DNA of 30,829 nt from an uncultured Alphaproteobacteria bacterium (GTDB lineage Bacteria > Pseudomonadota > Alphaproteobacteria > Puniceispirillales > UBA1172): NCBI GenBank assembly GCA_937952245.1, contig CALFYS010000030.1:1-30829 (forward strand), given 5' to 3'. Below are positions 9,206 through 16,909 of the stretch, one piece after another (within the stretch, counting starts at the first letter, position 1; every line of letters begins with the position of its first letter). Both the position numbers and the translations under genes were made by a program. The notes under the pieces were generated by a model. It was not told where the DNA came from. It did not search any database and saw only the letters and a list, made by a program, of their open reading frames with translations.

Positions 9206-9409
9206 ATGACCGACCAACAAATCACAATCATTGCTGAAAGCTTTGAATCCGCCGCGCTTGAATTTCACAGACGTAATCTTTCTGATGAAGGCTATCGCAT
9301 GGCGGGGCCCATTTCGACATCAACCATCGAACGGCTCGAAGGCCCTGATCGCCAAGTTATGTTTGAAGGCAAACCCATGTATATGGTGACATTTGTAAAA
9401 TCCGCGTAA
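9206..9409 (+). CDS. Uncharacterised 67-residue protein, putative RamB-type regulon member
   Basis: I do not recognise this small soluble protein. It starts MTDQQITIIAESFESAALEF and ends GKPMYMVTFVKSA. It has no signal peptide, membrane helix, cysteine or metal motif. Strand-helix-strand spacing (ITIIAES, then a helix with ALEFHRRNLSDEGY, then a late MYMVTFVK strand) is loosely like small ferredoxin-fold or DUF4177-type domains, which is only a shape impression. The ATG at 9206 has GAGG six bases upstream; the in-frame ATG at 9194 has a poorer site and overlaps that GAGG. A long upstream region carries a palindrome and a promoter block shared with isocitrate lyase, and a terminator follows at 9466, so it appears to be a single-gene unit. 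The regulatory match suggests a role in growth on acetate or fatty acids. Confidence 0.75.
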   Translation: MTDQQITIIAESFESAALEFHRRNLSDEGYRMAGPISTSTIERLEGPDRQVMFEGKPMYMVTFVKSA

Positions 9410-9465
9410 GGCCAAAAACTTCTCAACGAGAAGACCAGTTTTCCAATGGCTGTTCTTCTGCCCCT

Positions 9466-9517
9466 TTGCCCTGCTGATGGTACCCTAATCCCCACCGTTG
9501 GCAGGGCAACCTTTTTA
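9466..9517 (+). terminator. Rho-independent terminator after the 67-residue gene
   Basis: TTGCCCTGC (9466-9474) pairs perfectly with GCAGGGCAA (9501-9509). The enclosed 26 bases can extend the stem through GGT/ACC pairing. The run CCTTTTTA follows at 9510-9517. The T-run is on the plus strand only, so it serves the upstream plus-strand gene and protects the convergent DUF1489 gene. Confidence 0.65.
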
Positions 9518-9525
9518 CTGTTTCG

Positions 9526-9972
9526 TCATAACAGACCAAGATCGCGCAATTCTTCGGCCATTTCCATTGGCATCGTCTCTTCGCCGCCCTCACCACTTGG
9601 CAAGTCAAGCGGCGCGTCTTTTTCTTCAAGATACCGCCACCCTTGAAACGGCCGATGGCGTTTTTCAAAAACAGGGATTAACCCGGGTTTCATGACAATA
9701 CCGCAAGACACCCCGCCATCTTCACGCTCAACCTCGATAAATTCGTCAATCAATTGGCGGGCGCACATCTTGCCTTTGATCACCCAATAAATCGACCCGC
9801 CCCCATTACCATCAGCGCCACGTTCCGGCGGCAGTATTTCTTCAGCGCGGCGCGGGAAAGACCGGGTGACATGAATAATCTTGCCCCGCCGTGCCAGCAC
9901 CTCTTGATGCCATTCGCGCAAGCTTTCAATGCTGGTGGAACCGACGGATAGTTTTTTCAAATGTAACGGCAT
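9526..9972 (-). CDS. DUF1489 family protein
   Basis: This 148-residue protein matches the alphaproteobacterial DUF1489 family by its start (MPLHLKKLSVGSTSIESL), the central GSIYWVIKGKMCARQLIDEF segment, and the end (HRPFQGWRYLEEKDAPLDLP, then LRDLGLL). The family function is unknown. It is soluble, with no signal peptide. The middle has a glycine-rich insertion (ERGADGNGGGS). The start at 9972 has GAGGGG five bases upstream; an in-frame TTG four codons earlier is less likely. It follows mgtE on the same strand after 42 bases and may be co-transcribed with it. Confidence 0.88.
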   Translation of the reverse strand: MPLHLKKLSVGSTSIESLREWHQEVLARRGKIIHVTRSFPRRAEEILPPERGADGNGGGSIYWVIKGKMCARQLIDEFIEVEREDGGVSCGIVMKPGLIPVFEKRHRPFQGWRYLEEKDAPLDLPSGEGGEETMPMEMAEELRDLGLL

Positions 9973-10014
9973 GATGCCCCTCAATCATCGCGGAAACGTC
10001 AGAGACGTGAGAAC

Positions 10015-11424
10015 TTATAATAAGAACAATGCGGCGAGACCAAGGAAAGTCAAGAAGCCAATGACATCCGTCACGGTGGTAATAAACACCGATGATGCCA
10101 CCGCGGGATCAACCCCGAAACGCGATAATGTTAGGGGAATCGCCGTACCGCTTACGCCAGCGATGATCAAATTCGCCATCATGGCCACCGCCATCACCAG
10201 CGCCACCGACATATCCCCAAACCAGAAATAAGAGACAAGCCCCGCCGTGACGGCGAAAATACCGCCATTGATCACGCCGACGCTTAATTCCCGCAAGACA
10301 AACCCCATCACCGTGGAGCGCGACAATTGCCGGAGCGCCAAGGCGCGAACCGCCACTGTCACCGTCTGGGTGCCGGCATTTCCGCCCATGGAGGCGACAA
10401 TCGGCATCAACACCGCCAAGGCGACAATCCGTTCAATGGCATCTTCAAAGAAAGAGATCACCACCGAAGCGGCAATCGCGGTCAATAAATTGACCATCAA
10501 CCATGAGAATCGCGCCTGCAAGGTTTCCGCCAAGGTTGAGCGAATAGAAACATCACTGACCCCCGCGAGCGCCATCAAATCTTCTTCGGCTTCTTCGTCA
10601 ATAACTTCAACAACGTCATCAACGGTGATCACCCCCACCAATCGGCCTTGGTCATCAATCACAGAGGCGGACACCAGCGCATAGCGGCGGAACAAAATAG
10701 CCACTTCTTCCTGATCCATGGTGACAGGGATTTGATGCGAGCTGCTTTCCATAATCTCCGATAGGCGGACAGGACGTTGCTGGCTCAACAACAAGCTTAA
10801 CCGCACATGACCCAGCACCCGGCGGGCGGGATCAATAATAATGATGGCGTAAAATTCTTCAGGGAGATCATCTTCCCCCCGCATGAAATCAATGGTTTGC
10901 CCCACCGTCCAATGGGCGGGCGCCACCACCACTTCACGCTGCATCATCCGGCCGGCTGAATCTTCAGGGTAAGACAGGCCTTCTTCGACAATCAGGCGTT
11001 CCGCCGCCGGCAGAGAGGCCAATAACATGTCGCGTTCTTCATCATCCAGTTCTTCGATAATATCAATCGCGTCATCACTATCCATCTCAACAATGGCTTC
11101 AGCGGCTTTCTTGGCACCGATGGATTCCAGCGCGTCTTCCAGCAAATCATCATCAAGATAGGTCAATGTATCCGGATCAAGCACCGGCGCCATCATCACC
11201 AAAAGACGTTTGCGCTGAGGCGTGTTGAGCCGTTCGATCAAATCCGCCTGATCCGCAGGGTGCAAGGGCGAGACCAACGCCCGCACGCGCCTTGTATGCC
11301 CTTCCGCCAATGCCGCGATCACCGCCACTTCGACCTTAGGCGTCATCCCATAAAGGCTGGACAACTGATCAATGTGATCACGGCCAGCGGCATGGGGCTG
11401 ATTTCCTTTTTTATGGTCGTCCAT
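10015..11424 (-). CDS. mgtE: Magnesium transporter MgtE
   Basis: This is a 469-residue Mg2+ channel of the MgtE family. Domain order is standard. An N-terminal helical Mg2+-sensing superhelix (about residues 30-135) contains LHPADQADLIERL and the acidic MDSDDAIDIIEELDDEERD. A pair of CBS domains (about 140-265) includes VAPAHWTVGQTIDFMR and GVITVDDVVEVIDEEAEED. A five-helix pore domain follows from about residue 290. The pore carries the family signature VASMGGNAGTQTVTVAVRAL at about residues 338-357. In this family the cytosolic domains close the pore when intracellular Mg2+ is high. AAGAGG lies eight bases before the ATG. The gene follows the RamB-like regulator by 42 bases on the same strand and may share its transcript. 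Confidence 0.95.
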   Translation of the reverse strand: MDDHKKGNQPHAAGRDHIDQLSSLYGMTPKVEVAVIAALAEGHTRRVRALVSPLHPADQADLIERLNTPQRKRLLVMMAPVLDPDTLTYLDDDLLEDALESIGAKKAAEAIVEMDSDDAIDIIEELDDEERDMLLASLPAAERLIVEEGLSYPEDSAGRMMQREVVVAPAHWTVGQTIDFMRGEDDLPEEFYAIIIIDPARRVLGHVRLSLLLSQQRPVRLSEIMESSSHQIPVTMDQEEVAILFRRYALVSASVIDDQGRLVGVITVDDVVEVIDEEAEEDLMALAGVSDVSIRSTLAETLQARFSWLMVNLLTAIAASVVISFFEDAIERIVALAVLMPIVASMGGNAGTQTVTVAVRALALRQLSRSTVMGFVLRELSVGVINGGIFAVTAGLVSYFWFGDMSVALVMAVAMMANLIIAGVSGTAIPLTLSRFGVDPAVASSVFITTVTDVIGFLTFLGLAALFLL

Positions 11425-11466
11425 AGGATGAACCTCTTGTTGAAATTAACGGCGTTCTATTGCGGA

Positions 11467-12891
11467 TTAAAACTCCAGATCAAACAAACCCAGTTTTCTT
11501 GTGTAAGGATCAAACCTGACCTGATGCCCCAAAGGCGGTTGTGAGCGCTGGGCGCAATCCATCCGCTCACAGACATGGCACCCAATCCCGATCGGCACCG
11601 GCTGGCTTGATTTGCCTAAATCCAGCCCATCGGCATGGACAATATCTTTGGCATGGGCAACATGACAGCCCAAGGCCACCGCAAATTCTGATTCCGGCTG
11701 GCCAGGCGGTGACCATAGGGGCGAGACCGTCCGCGCCATGGTGAAGACCTGTTCGCCTTCTTCCAATTCAGCAATCTGGGTGATGATTTTTGACGGCACC
11801 CGAAAGGCTTGATGCACCACCCAACGCGCGCAGGTCCCGCCATGATTGGCAAATTGCATCTTCCCTGCCGACAAGCGTTTGGAAATATTCCCCGCTAAAT
11901 CCGTGCGAATAAAGAAGAACGAGATGCCGCGATCACCGGGGCGATTCATCGTGGTCAAACGGTGACACACTTGCTCAAAACTAACGCCGAAACGCCGCCC
12001 CAGCAAATCAAGATCATACCGAAGGCTTCGAGCCGCTTTGATGAAATCCGCATAAGGCATCATCACCGCGGCGGCAAAATACCCCGCCAGCGTGTTGCGC
12101 AAGAACCCTGCCATGGCGTCATTATCAGCTTCTTTGACCATTTGATTGATCAAATCATTTTCGACCAGCAACGCCGCTTGCAAGAGCAATTGGAACGACC
12201 GTTGCGGGCGGCGCAAAGCCTCCGATAACAAAACCCGACTGCGGTGCGGGTCATAGCGGCGCAAACTGTTGCCCATGACATCGGCGGGAACGATTTGAAT
12301 ATCCAATTTCAGGTCACGCTTGAACCAATCTTTCAGGTCAGAAAACAGCGTGTCACGGCTCAGATTAGCCCGTTCGGTAAAAGCCTCAGCGGCGTTTTCC
12401 AATTCATCGAAATAATTGCCGTGGTCTTGTAAATAAAGCCGAATATCTTCAACCACCGTGGCGGTTTGATACCGCTGGCGAATATCACCGCTGGTGGCGG
12501 CGGCGTTGTGAATATCCATCTTCATGGCTTTGTAACTGTTGTAAAACTGCAAGATCGACGAGACGATATTCGGCTGGCTGGTGACAAAATCTCGCAACTC
12601 ACGCTTTGAGATTGAATGGCCGGACATGGATGGGTCGGCAAACATTTCGGTAATATCGGCGATCAGCCTTGTGCTGTCATCGGCGGCAAAATCTTTCAGG
12701 TCAATGTCAAAAGCCTGCCCCAATTTAAACAGCAAAGGCACGGTGACAGGGCGCTGGTTATGTTCAATCAGGTTGAGATAACTGGCGCTAATCCCAATGG
12801 CCGCCGCCATATCCGATTGCGTCAAATCAAGCTGAGTCCTAAGCCGCCTGATTTTATGACCGACCATTGGCTTTTCGCCAAGCTTAAGCAT
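11467..12891 (-). CDS. RamB/ScfR-type XRE regulator of acetate/short-chain acyl-CoA metabolism
   Basis: This 474-residue transcription factor has an N-terminal XRE helix-turn-helix (about residues 12-66; TQSDMAAAIGISASYLNLIE). It is followed by the degenerate ImmA/IrrE-like domain (NTLAGYFAAAVMMPYADFIK, RRFGVSFEQVCHRLTTMNRP) and a DUF2083-type C-terminus with conserved cysteines (GCHVCERMDCAQR). This architecture defines the short-chain fatty acyl regulator family, including Corynebacterium RamB and alphaproteobacterial homologues that control isocitrate lyase. The usual HExxH metalloprotease motif is absent, as in family members I know, so protease activity is not expected. GGAG lies six bases before the ATG at 12891; an ATG five codons upstream has a worse site. 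It is divergent to isocitrate lyase, with a TTTGCAAA site in the shared gap, which suggests control of both genes. Confidence 0.88.
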   Translation of the reverse strand: MLKLGEKPMVGHKIRRLRTQLDLTQSDMAAAIGISASYLNLIEHNQRPVTVPLLFKLGQAFDIDLKDFAADDSTRLIADITEMFADPSMSGHSISKRELRDFVTSQPNIVSSILQFYNSYKAMKMDIHNAAATSGDIRQRYQTATVVEDIRLYLQDHGNYFDELENAAEAFTERANLSRDTLFSDLKDWFKRDLKLDIQIVPADVMGNSLRRYDPHRSRVLLSEALRRPQRSFQLLLQAALLVENDLINQMVKEADNDAMAGFLRNTLAGYFAAAVMMPYADFIKAARSLRYDLDLLGRRFGVSFEQVCHRLTTMNRPGDRGISFFFIRTDLAGNISKRLSAGKMQFANHGGTCARWVVHQAFRVPSKIITQIAELEEGEQVFTMARTVSPLWSPPGQPESEFAVALGCHVAHAKDIVHADGLDLGKSSQPVPIGIGCHVCERMDCAQRSQPPLGHQVRFDPYTRKLGLFDLEF

Positions 12892-12945
12892 TTGCCTCTC
12901 CATCATGCTGTCTTAATGGGTTCAATTTACTGAATATTCATGAAT

Positions 12946-13018
12946 TTTGCAAATGTTAAAAATTTACAATTTTCACTTTTTCACAGTTTTCAATGCGCCA
13001 TGCGATGTTCTTTGATAT
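12946..13018. promoter_or_regulatory. RamB-like site and promoter block ahead of isocitrate lyase
   Basis: TTTGCAAA at 12946-12953 is followed 17 bases later (start to start) by a 56-base block (12963-13018) that aligns with 9078-9133 at 44 identities. Conserved pieces are TTTACA, TTTTCAC, TTTTCAATGCGC (CAATGCGC at 12991-12998) and TTCTTTGATAT (13008-13018). Unlike the 9060 copy, the second TTTGCAAA half-site is degenerate here (ATTTTCAC). The site lies between the divergent regulator gene and aceA, where it could act on both. Confidence 0.6.
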
Positions 13019-13066
13019 GCCCTTACCATCCTTAACTGATCAAGAAAGAAAAAGGAGATCAGACCC

Positions 13067-14395
13067 ATGTCAGAAAACACCACCACTCAACAAGAGTCAT
13101 TTGAACAGCTCACCAAAGCCCCAAAGGGTCGCTTTGCCAATGTCAAACGTGATTACAGCCTTGACGATGTCAAAAAACTGTCTGGTTCGATTAAAGTTGA
13201 ACACAGCCTTGCTCGCCATACCGCTGAAAAAATGTGGACTTTGTTGCACAGCGAAGATTACGTCAACACCCTTGGCGCGATGACTGGCAATCAGGCCATG
13301 CAGCAAATCAGAGCAGGTCTTAAGGCCATTTACCTGTCAGGTTGGCAAGTGGCGGCAGATGCCAATTCCGCCGGTGGGATGTATCCTGACCAGTCGATTT
13401 ACCCCGCCAATTCAGGCCCTGAACTGGCCAAGCGGATTAACCGCACCTTGCTTCGCGCTGACCAGATTGAAACCATGGAAAACAATGGCAATAAGCCGTC
13501 CACCGATTGGCTGGCGCCTATTATCGCGGATGCGGAAGCTGGCTTTGGCGGCGCGTTAAACGCTTTTGAGATTACCCGTGCTTATATCGAAGCGGGTGTT
13601 GCCGGTGTTCATTTCGAAGACCAATTGGCCAGCGAAAAGAAATGCGGCCATATGGGCGGTAAAGTCTTGATCCCAGTGCAACAGCATATCACCAATATGA
13701 ACGCGGCGCGGCTGGCGGCGGATCTGGCTGGCGTGCCAACCTTGGTGATTGCCCGCACCGATGCTGAAAGCGCGAAACTGATCACCTCTGATATTGATGA
13801 GCGTGATAAGCCCTTCCTTTCAGGCGAGCGCACCGCCGAAGGCTTCTATCGCTTGACCGATGAAAGCGCGTTTGAACGTTGTGTTAGCCGTGGTCTGGCC
13901 TATGCGGAATACGCGGATCTCTTGTGGATGGAAACATCAACACCTGATCTGGATCAAGCCGCGCAATTTGCTGAAGCCATCCGCTCTGAATTCCCTGATC
14001 AAATGCTGGCCTATAACTGCAGCCCATCATTCAACTGGAGCGCCAATCTTTCACCCGAAGATATTGCACGTTTCCAGCGTGAAATTGGCGCTATGGGATA
14101 TAAATTCCAGTTCATCACCTTGGCTGGGTTCCATTCATTGAACCATTCCATGTATGAATTGTCGCGCGGTTACGCCGCCCGTGGGATGTCGGCTTATGCT
14201 GAATTGCAGGATGCCGAATTTGCCGCTGAAGCCAATGGCTACACCGCCCATCGTCACCAGCGTGAGGTTGGCGCGGGTTGGTTTGATGCCATCAGCGTTG
14301 CGGTCAAAGGGGGCGAATCCTCAACGACCGCCCTTAAAGATTCAACCGAGGAAGATCAATTCCACGGCAATGAACTGGCAGGTGCCGCTGAATAA
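13067..14395 (+). CDS. aceA: Isocitrate lyase
   Basis: Isocitrate lyase cleaves isocitrate to glyoxylate and succinate, the first step of the glyoxylate bypass used on acetate and fatty acids. The 442-residue length fits the bacterial class. The catalytic signature KKCGHMGGKVL is present, with the active-site cysteine at about residue 193. SGWQVAADAN, the Mg2+-binding DAEAGFGG segment, IARTDAESA and YNCSPSFNW are all typical. AAGGAG precedes the ATG at good spacing. A shared promoter/operator block lies upstream and a strong terminator downstream, so it is transcribed alone. Malate synthase is not in the window. The divergent RamB-like gene is the likely regulator. Confidence 0.97.
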   Translation: MSENTTTQQESFEQLTKAPKGRFANVKRDYSLDDVKKLSGSIKVEHSLARHTAEKMWTLLHSEDYVNTLGAMTGNQAMQQIRAGLKAIYLSGWQVAADANSAGGMYPDQSIYPANSGPELAKRINRTLLRADQIETMENNGNKPSTDWLAPIIADAEAGFGGALNAFEITRAYIEAGVAGVHFEDQLASEKKCGHMGGKVLIPVQQHITNMNAARLAADLAGVPTLVIARTDAESAKLITSDIDERDKPFLSGERTAEGFYRLTDESAFERCVSRGLAYAEYADLLWMETSTPDLDQAAQFAEAIRSEFPDQMLAYNCSPSFNWSANLSPEDIARFQREIGAMGYKFQFITLAGFHSLNHSMYELSRGYAARGMSAYAELQDAEFAAEANGYTAHRHQREVGAGWFDAISVAVKGGESSTTALKDSTEEDQFHGNELAGAAE

Positions 14396-14444
14396 CGCGG
14401 TTTGCCTCAAAATTTCCCATTTGGTTGGGGGACCATTTGGGAAG

Positions 14445-14477
14445 AATGGAGTCTGGTTCGCCAGGCTCCATTTTTTT
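14445..14477 (+). terminator. Strong rho-independent terminator after aceA
   Basis: AATGGAGTCTGG (14445-14456) pairs with CCAGGCTCCATT (14461-14472) around a TTCG tetraloop, with one G-U wobble. Seven T residues follow at 14471-14477. A second, weaker dyad (TTCCCA...TGGGAA, about 14413-14443) precedes it. Confidence 0.9.
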
Positions 14478-14557
14478 AATATTTTGATGTTTTATGGCTT
14501 GAGCATTGGCCTTGAGTGGATCAAAGTAGCGGAAATATGTTTACAAAAGGTTCCCCC

Positions 14558-15646
14558 ATGCGCGCCGCCATTTGCCGTGAATTTAACGCCCCCCTCAGCC
14601 TCGAAAATGTCTCCATCAGTGAGGCCAAAGGCCATGAAATTAAAGTCAGGATTGAAGCCTGTGCCATCTGCCATAGCGACATCAGTTATCTGAAAGGATA
14701 TTGGGGCGGCACCCCGCCGATTGTATTCGGCCATGAAGCCGCCGGCGTGATCACCGAGACAGGCGAAGATACTTCAGGGTTTAAGGTTGGGGATCGCGTG
14801 ATCGTTACTTTGATGCGATCATGCGGGTCATGCCCATCATGCGGTGAAGATTTGGAAGCGATTTGCGCCACGCCGCCAGCGATCACCGCCCCTGCCCTTC
14901 ATGACGAAGACCAAAAACCTGTTCCTGTGGCCATGAACAGCGGCGCGTTCGCTGAACAAGTGTTGGTGCATGAACGCCAATGTATCGCCATCCCTGATGA
15001 TGTGGATTTCAATGTCGCCAGCCTGTTGGGATGCGGCGTCATCACGGGATTCGGCGCGGTCACCCGTGTTGGCAAGGTCAAACAAGGGGAGACGGTGATC
15101 ATCACTGGCACAGGCGGGGTTGGCATTAACGCGATACAAGCCGCCCGCATCGCAGGCGCGGCAAAAATCATCGCGATTGATATTGCAGATGATAAAGAAG
15201 ATTTGGTGCGCCGCCTTGGGGCAACGGATTTCATCAACCCCATGACAAGCGATGCTCAAGAGGCGGTCATGGCCATCACCGAGGGCAAAGGCGCGGATGC
15301 TGCTTTTGTGGCGGTGGGGGCATCGGCGGCAATTGCCGCAGCGGTGCCGATGATCCGCGCGGGCGGGCGTGTGGTGATCATGGGGATGCCCGCCAGTGAT
15401 GATTTGGTGGCGGTTGATGCCAGCGATCTTGCTGGTTCGGCAAAATCCGTCATTGGCACCAAAATGGGTTCCGCCATGATCAGGGAAGATATTCCCATGC
15501 TGATTGCGCTTTATCAAAAAGGGGAATTGGAATTGGATGGGTTGATCAGCCATCATTTCAATTTTGATCAGATTAATGAGGCGATTGAGGTTGCCGCAAC
15601 ACCATCATCCTTGCGCGTGGTGGTTCATTTCGCGCATGATGAATAA
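14558..15646 (+). CDS. Zinc-dependent alcohol dehydrogenase (MDR family)
   Basis: This is a 362-residue medium-chain dehydrogenase. Catalytic zinc ligands are visible as C38 (in CAICHSD) and H59-E60 (in FGHEAAG). The structural zinc lobe has C89, C92, C95 and C103 (CGSCPSCGEDLEAIC). The Rossmann motif is GTGGVGINAIQ, followed by an acidic residue at the end of the next strand (IIAIDIA), which favours NAD+ over NADP+. The overall pattern resembles class III-like alcohol or polyol dehydrogenases, but the substrate is not determinable. AAAGG lies eight bases before the ATG at 14558; upstream in-frame ATGs lack good sites. It precedes an enolase-superfamily dehydratase by 42 bases, so the pair may oxidise and dehydrate a polyol or sugar acid in sequence. 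Confidence 0.9.
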   Translation: MRAAICREFNAPLSLENVSISEAKGHEIKVRIEACAICHSDISYLKGYWGGTPPIVFGHEAAGVITETGEDTSGFKVGDRVIVTLMRSCGSCPSCGEDLEAICATPPAITAPALHDEDQKPVPVAMNSGAFAEQVLVHERQCIAIPDDVDFNVASLLGCGVITGFGAVTRVGKVKQGETVIITGTGGVGINAIQAARIAGAAKIIAIDIADDKEDLVRRLGATDFINPMTSDAQEAVMAITEGKGADAAFVAVGASAAIAAAVPMIRAGGRVVIMGMPASDDLVAVDASDLAGSAKSVIGTKMGSAMIREDIPMLIALYQKGELELDGLISHHFNFDQINEAIEVAATPSSLRVVVHFAHDE

Positions 15647-15688
15647 TCCGCGTCACCCAGACCGGAACACCAATAAGGGGAGGCCTTA

Positions 15689-16888
15689 ATGAAACTGGCA
15701 GCGATTGAAACCTTTGTGGTGGGAAACCCGCCCCCTAAACGTGGCGGCAATTACTTTTTATTTGTGAAATTGACCACGGCTTGCGGCGTTGTTGGCTATG
15801 GGGAGATGTACACCGCGTCTTTTGGTGGCCATACCGTTGCCAAAATGGCTGAAGATGTCTTTGAACGCGAAATGCTGGATGAAGACCCGTTTCAGATTGA
15901 AAAGATGTGGCGGCGCGTCTATTCCCGCGGGTTTTCTTCCCGCCCTGATATTTCATTAATGGGGGTGATGAGCGGGCTGGAAATGGCCTGTTGGGATATT
16001 ATCGGCAAAGCGTGTGATAAACCTGTGCACGCGTTGATTGGCGGCAAATTGCATGAACGGCTGAGGTCTTACACCTATATCTATCCCGATGAAGATATGG
16101 ATGAAAACGAATTTTATAATGACCCTGATGCCTCGGCGGAGATGGCGGCACGCTATGTCAAAGAAGGGTTTGACGCGGTTAAATTTGACCCAGCCGGGGC
16201 TTACACCCCCCTTGACCCTCATATGCCGACCTTAGAAGACATCGACCGTTCTGAACGCTTTTTAAAAGCCATGCGCGAGGCGGTTGGCGGTGATGCTGAC
16301 CTGTTGTTTGGCACCCATGGCCAGTTTTCGGTTTCAGGGGCAAAACGAATGGCGCGGATGATGGAAGCCTATGATCCGCTGTGGTTTGAAGAACCAACCC
16401 CGCCGGAACGCCCTGAAATGATGGCGCAAGTGGCCGCCGCCACCAATATCCCCATCGCGACAGGCGAACGCTTGACCACGAAATATGAATTTGTCCGTGT
16501 CTTAGAACAAGGCGCGGCCAATATCATCCAGATGAATTTGGGGCGTGTTGGCGGGATTCTGGAAGCCAAGAAAGTCGCGGCTTTGGCCGAAAGTTTCTAT
16601 GCCCATATCGCCCCCCATCTTTATTGTGGGCCTTTGGTGGGGGCGGCGAATATTCAAGTTTCCGCCACCTGCCCGAATTTCTTGATCTTGGAATCAATCC
16701 GCAAATGGGATGGTTTCTATGCCGATATTCTGACCACCCCCATCGAATGGGAAGATGGCCATGTGATCGTGCCGGATCGCCCGGGCTTGGGTGTTGAGTT
16801 GAACGAAGAGCTCGCCCGTGCCCATCCATGGGAAGGCGACGCCCTTCACCTCAACACCGTTGATCATTGGGACTTAAGAGGGAATTAG
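15689..16888 (+). CDS. Mandelate racemase/enolase superfamily sugar-acid dehydratase-like protein
   Basis: This 399-residue protein has the enolase-superfamily capping domain (to about residue 130), then the (beta/alpha)7-beta barrel. It is nearest to the galactonate/mannonate dehydratase-like branch. Candidate residues are H210 (in GTHGQFS), E234/E235 (WFEEPTPPE), E260 (ATGERLTTK), and H310 (APHLYCGP). The first metal-ligand position, normally Asp two residues before the H of D-x-HGR, reads Gly208. From memory the GTHGQ form is seen in other marine and alphaproteobacterial homologues, so it is probably a subfamily trait. Substrate is unknown; a C5-C6 aldonic acid or related hydroxy acid is plausible. 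GGGGAGG precedes the ATG, and the gene is in an operon with the upstream Zn-dehydrogenase. It ends convergent to the DMGDH-like gene. Confidence 0.85.
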   Translation: MKLAAIETFVVGNPPPKRGGNYFLFVKLTTACGVVGYGEMYTASFGGHTVAKMAEDVFEREMLDEDPFQIEKMWRRVYSRGFSSRPDISLMGVMSGLEMACWDIIGKACDKPVHALIGGKLHERLRSYTYIYPDEDMDENEFYNDPDASAEMAARYVKEGFDAVKFDPAGAYTPLDPHMPTLEDIDRSERFLKAMREAVGGDADLLFGTHGQFSVSGAKRMARMMEAYDPLWFEEPTPPERPEMMAQVAAATNIPIATGERLTTKYEFVRVLEQGAANIIQMNLGRVGGILEAKKVAALAESFYAHIAPHLYCGPLVGAANIQVSATCPNFLILESIRKWDGFYADILTTPIEWEDGHVIVPDRPGLGVELNEELARAHPWEGDALHLNTVDHWDLRGN

Positions 16889-16909
16889 CGGGGTAATTCT
16901 TAACCCCGC
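16888..16909. terminator. Hairpin in the convergent gap
   Basis: GCGGGGT (16888-16894) pairs with ACCCCGC (16903-16909) around an eight-base loop. It covers the 11-base gap and the last codons of the minus-strand gene, so it could act in both directions. No T-run follows on either strand, which makes efficient intrinsic termination uncertain. Confidence 0.4.

Noticed and set aside
9419..9433. CTTCTC-AAC-GAGAAG dyad as a terminator for the 67-residue gene
   Set aside because: The stem is six pairs with a three-base loop and lacks a proper T-run; the hairpin at 9466-9517 is much stronger.
9423..9695. Small open frames on both strands between the 67-residue gene and DUF1489
   Set aside because: They overlap the terminator hairpin and the DUF1489 C-terminus and have no plausible ribosome sites or protein-like composition.
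11467..12891. Zinc metalloprotease activity of the regulator's ImmA/IrrE-like domain
   Set aside because: No HExxH motif is visible. The family normally has a degenerate domain used for sensing or dimerisation.
14837..15556. Minus-strand open frame of 239 codons
   Set aside because: It is antisense to the zinc alcohol dehydrogenase, rich in His and Arg, with no domain or ribosome site that I recognise.
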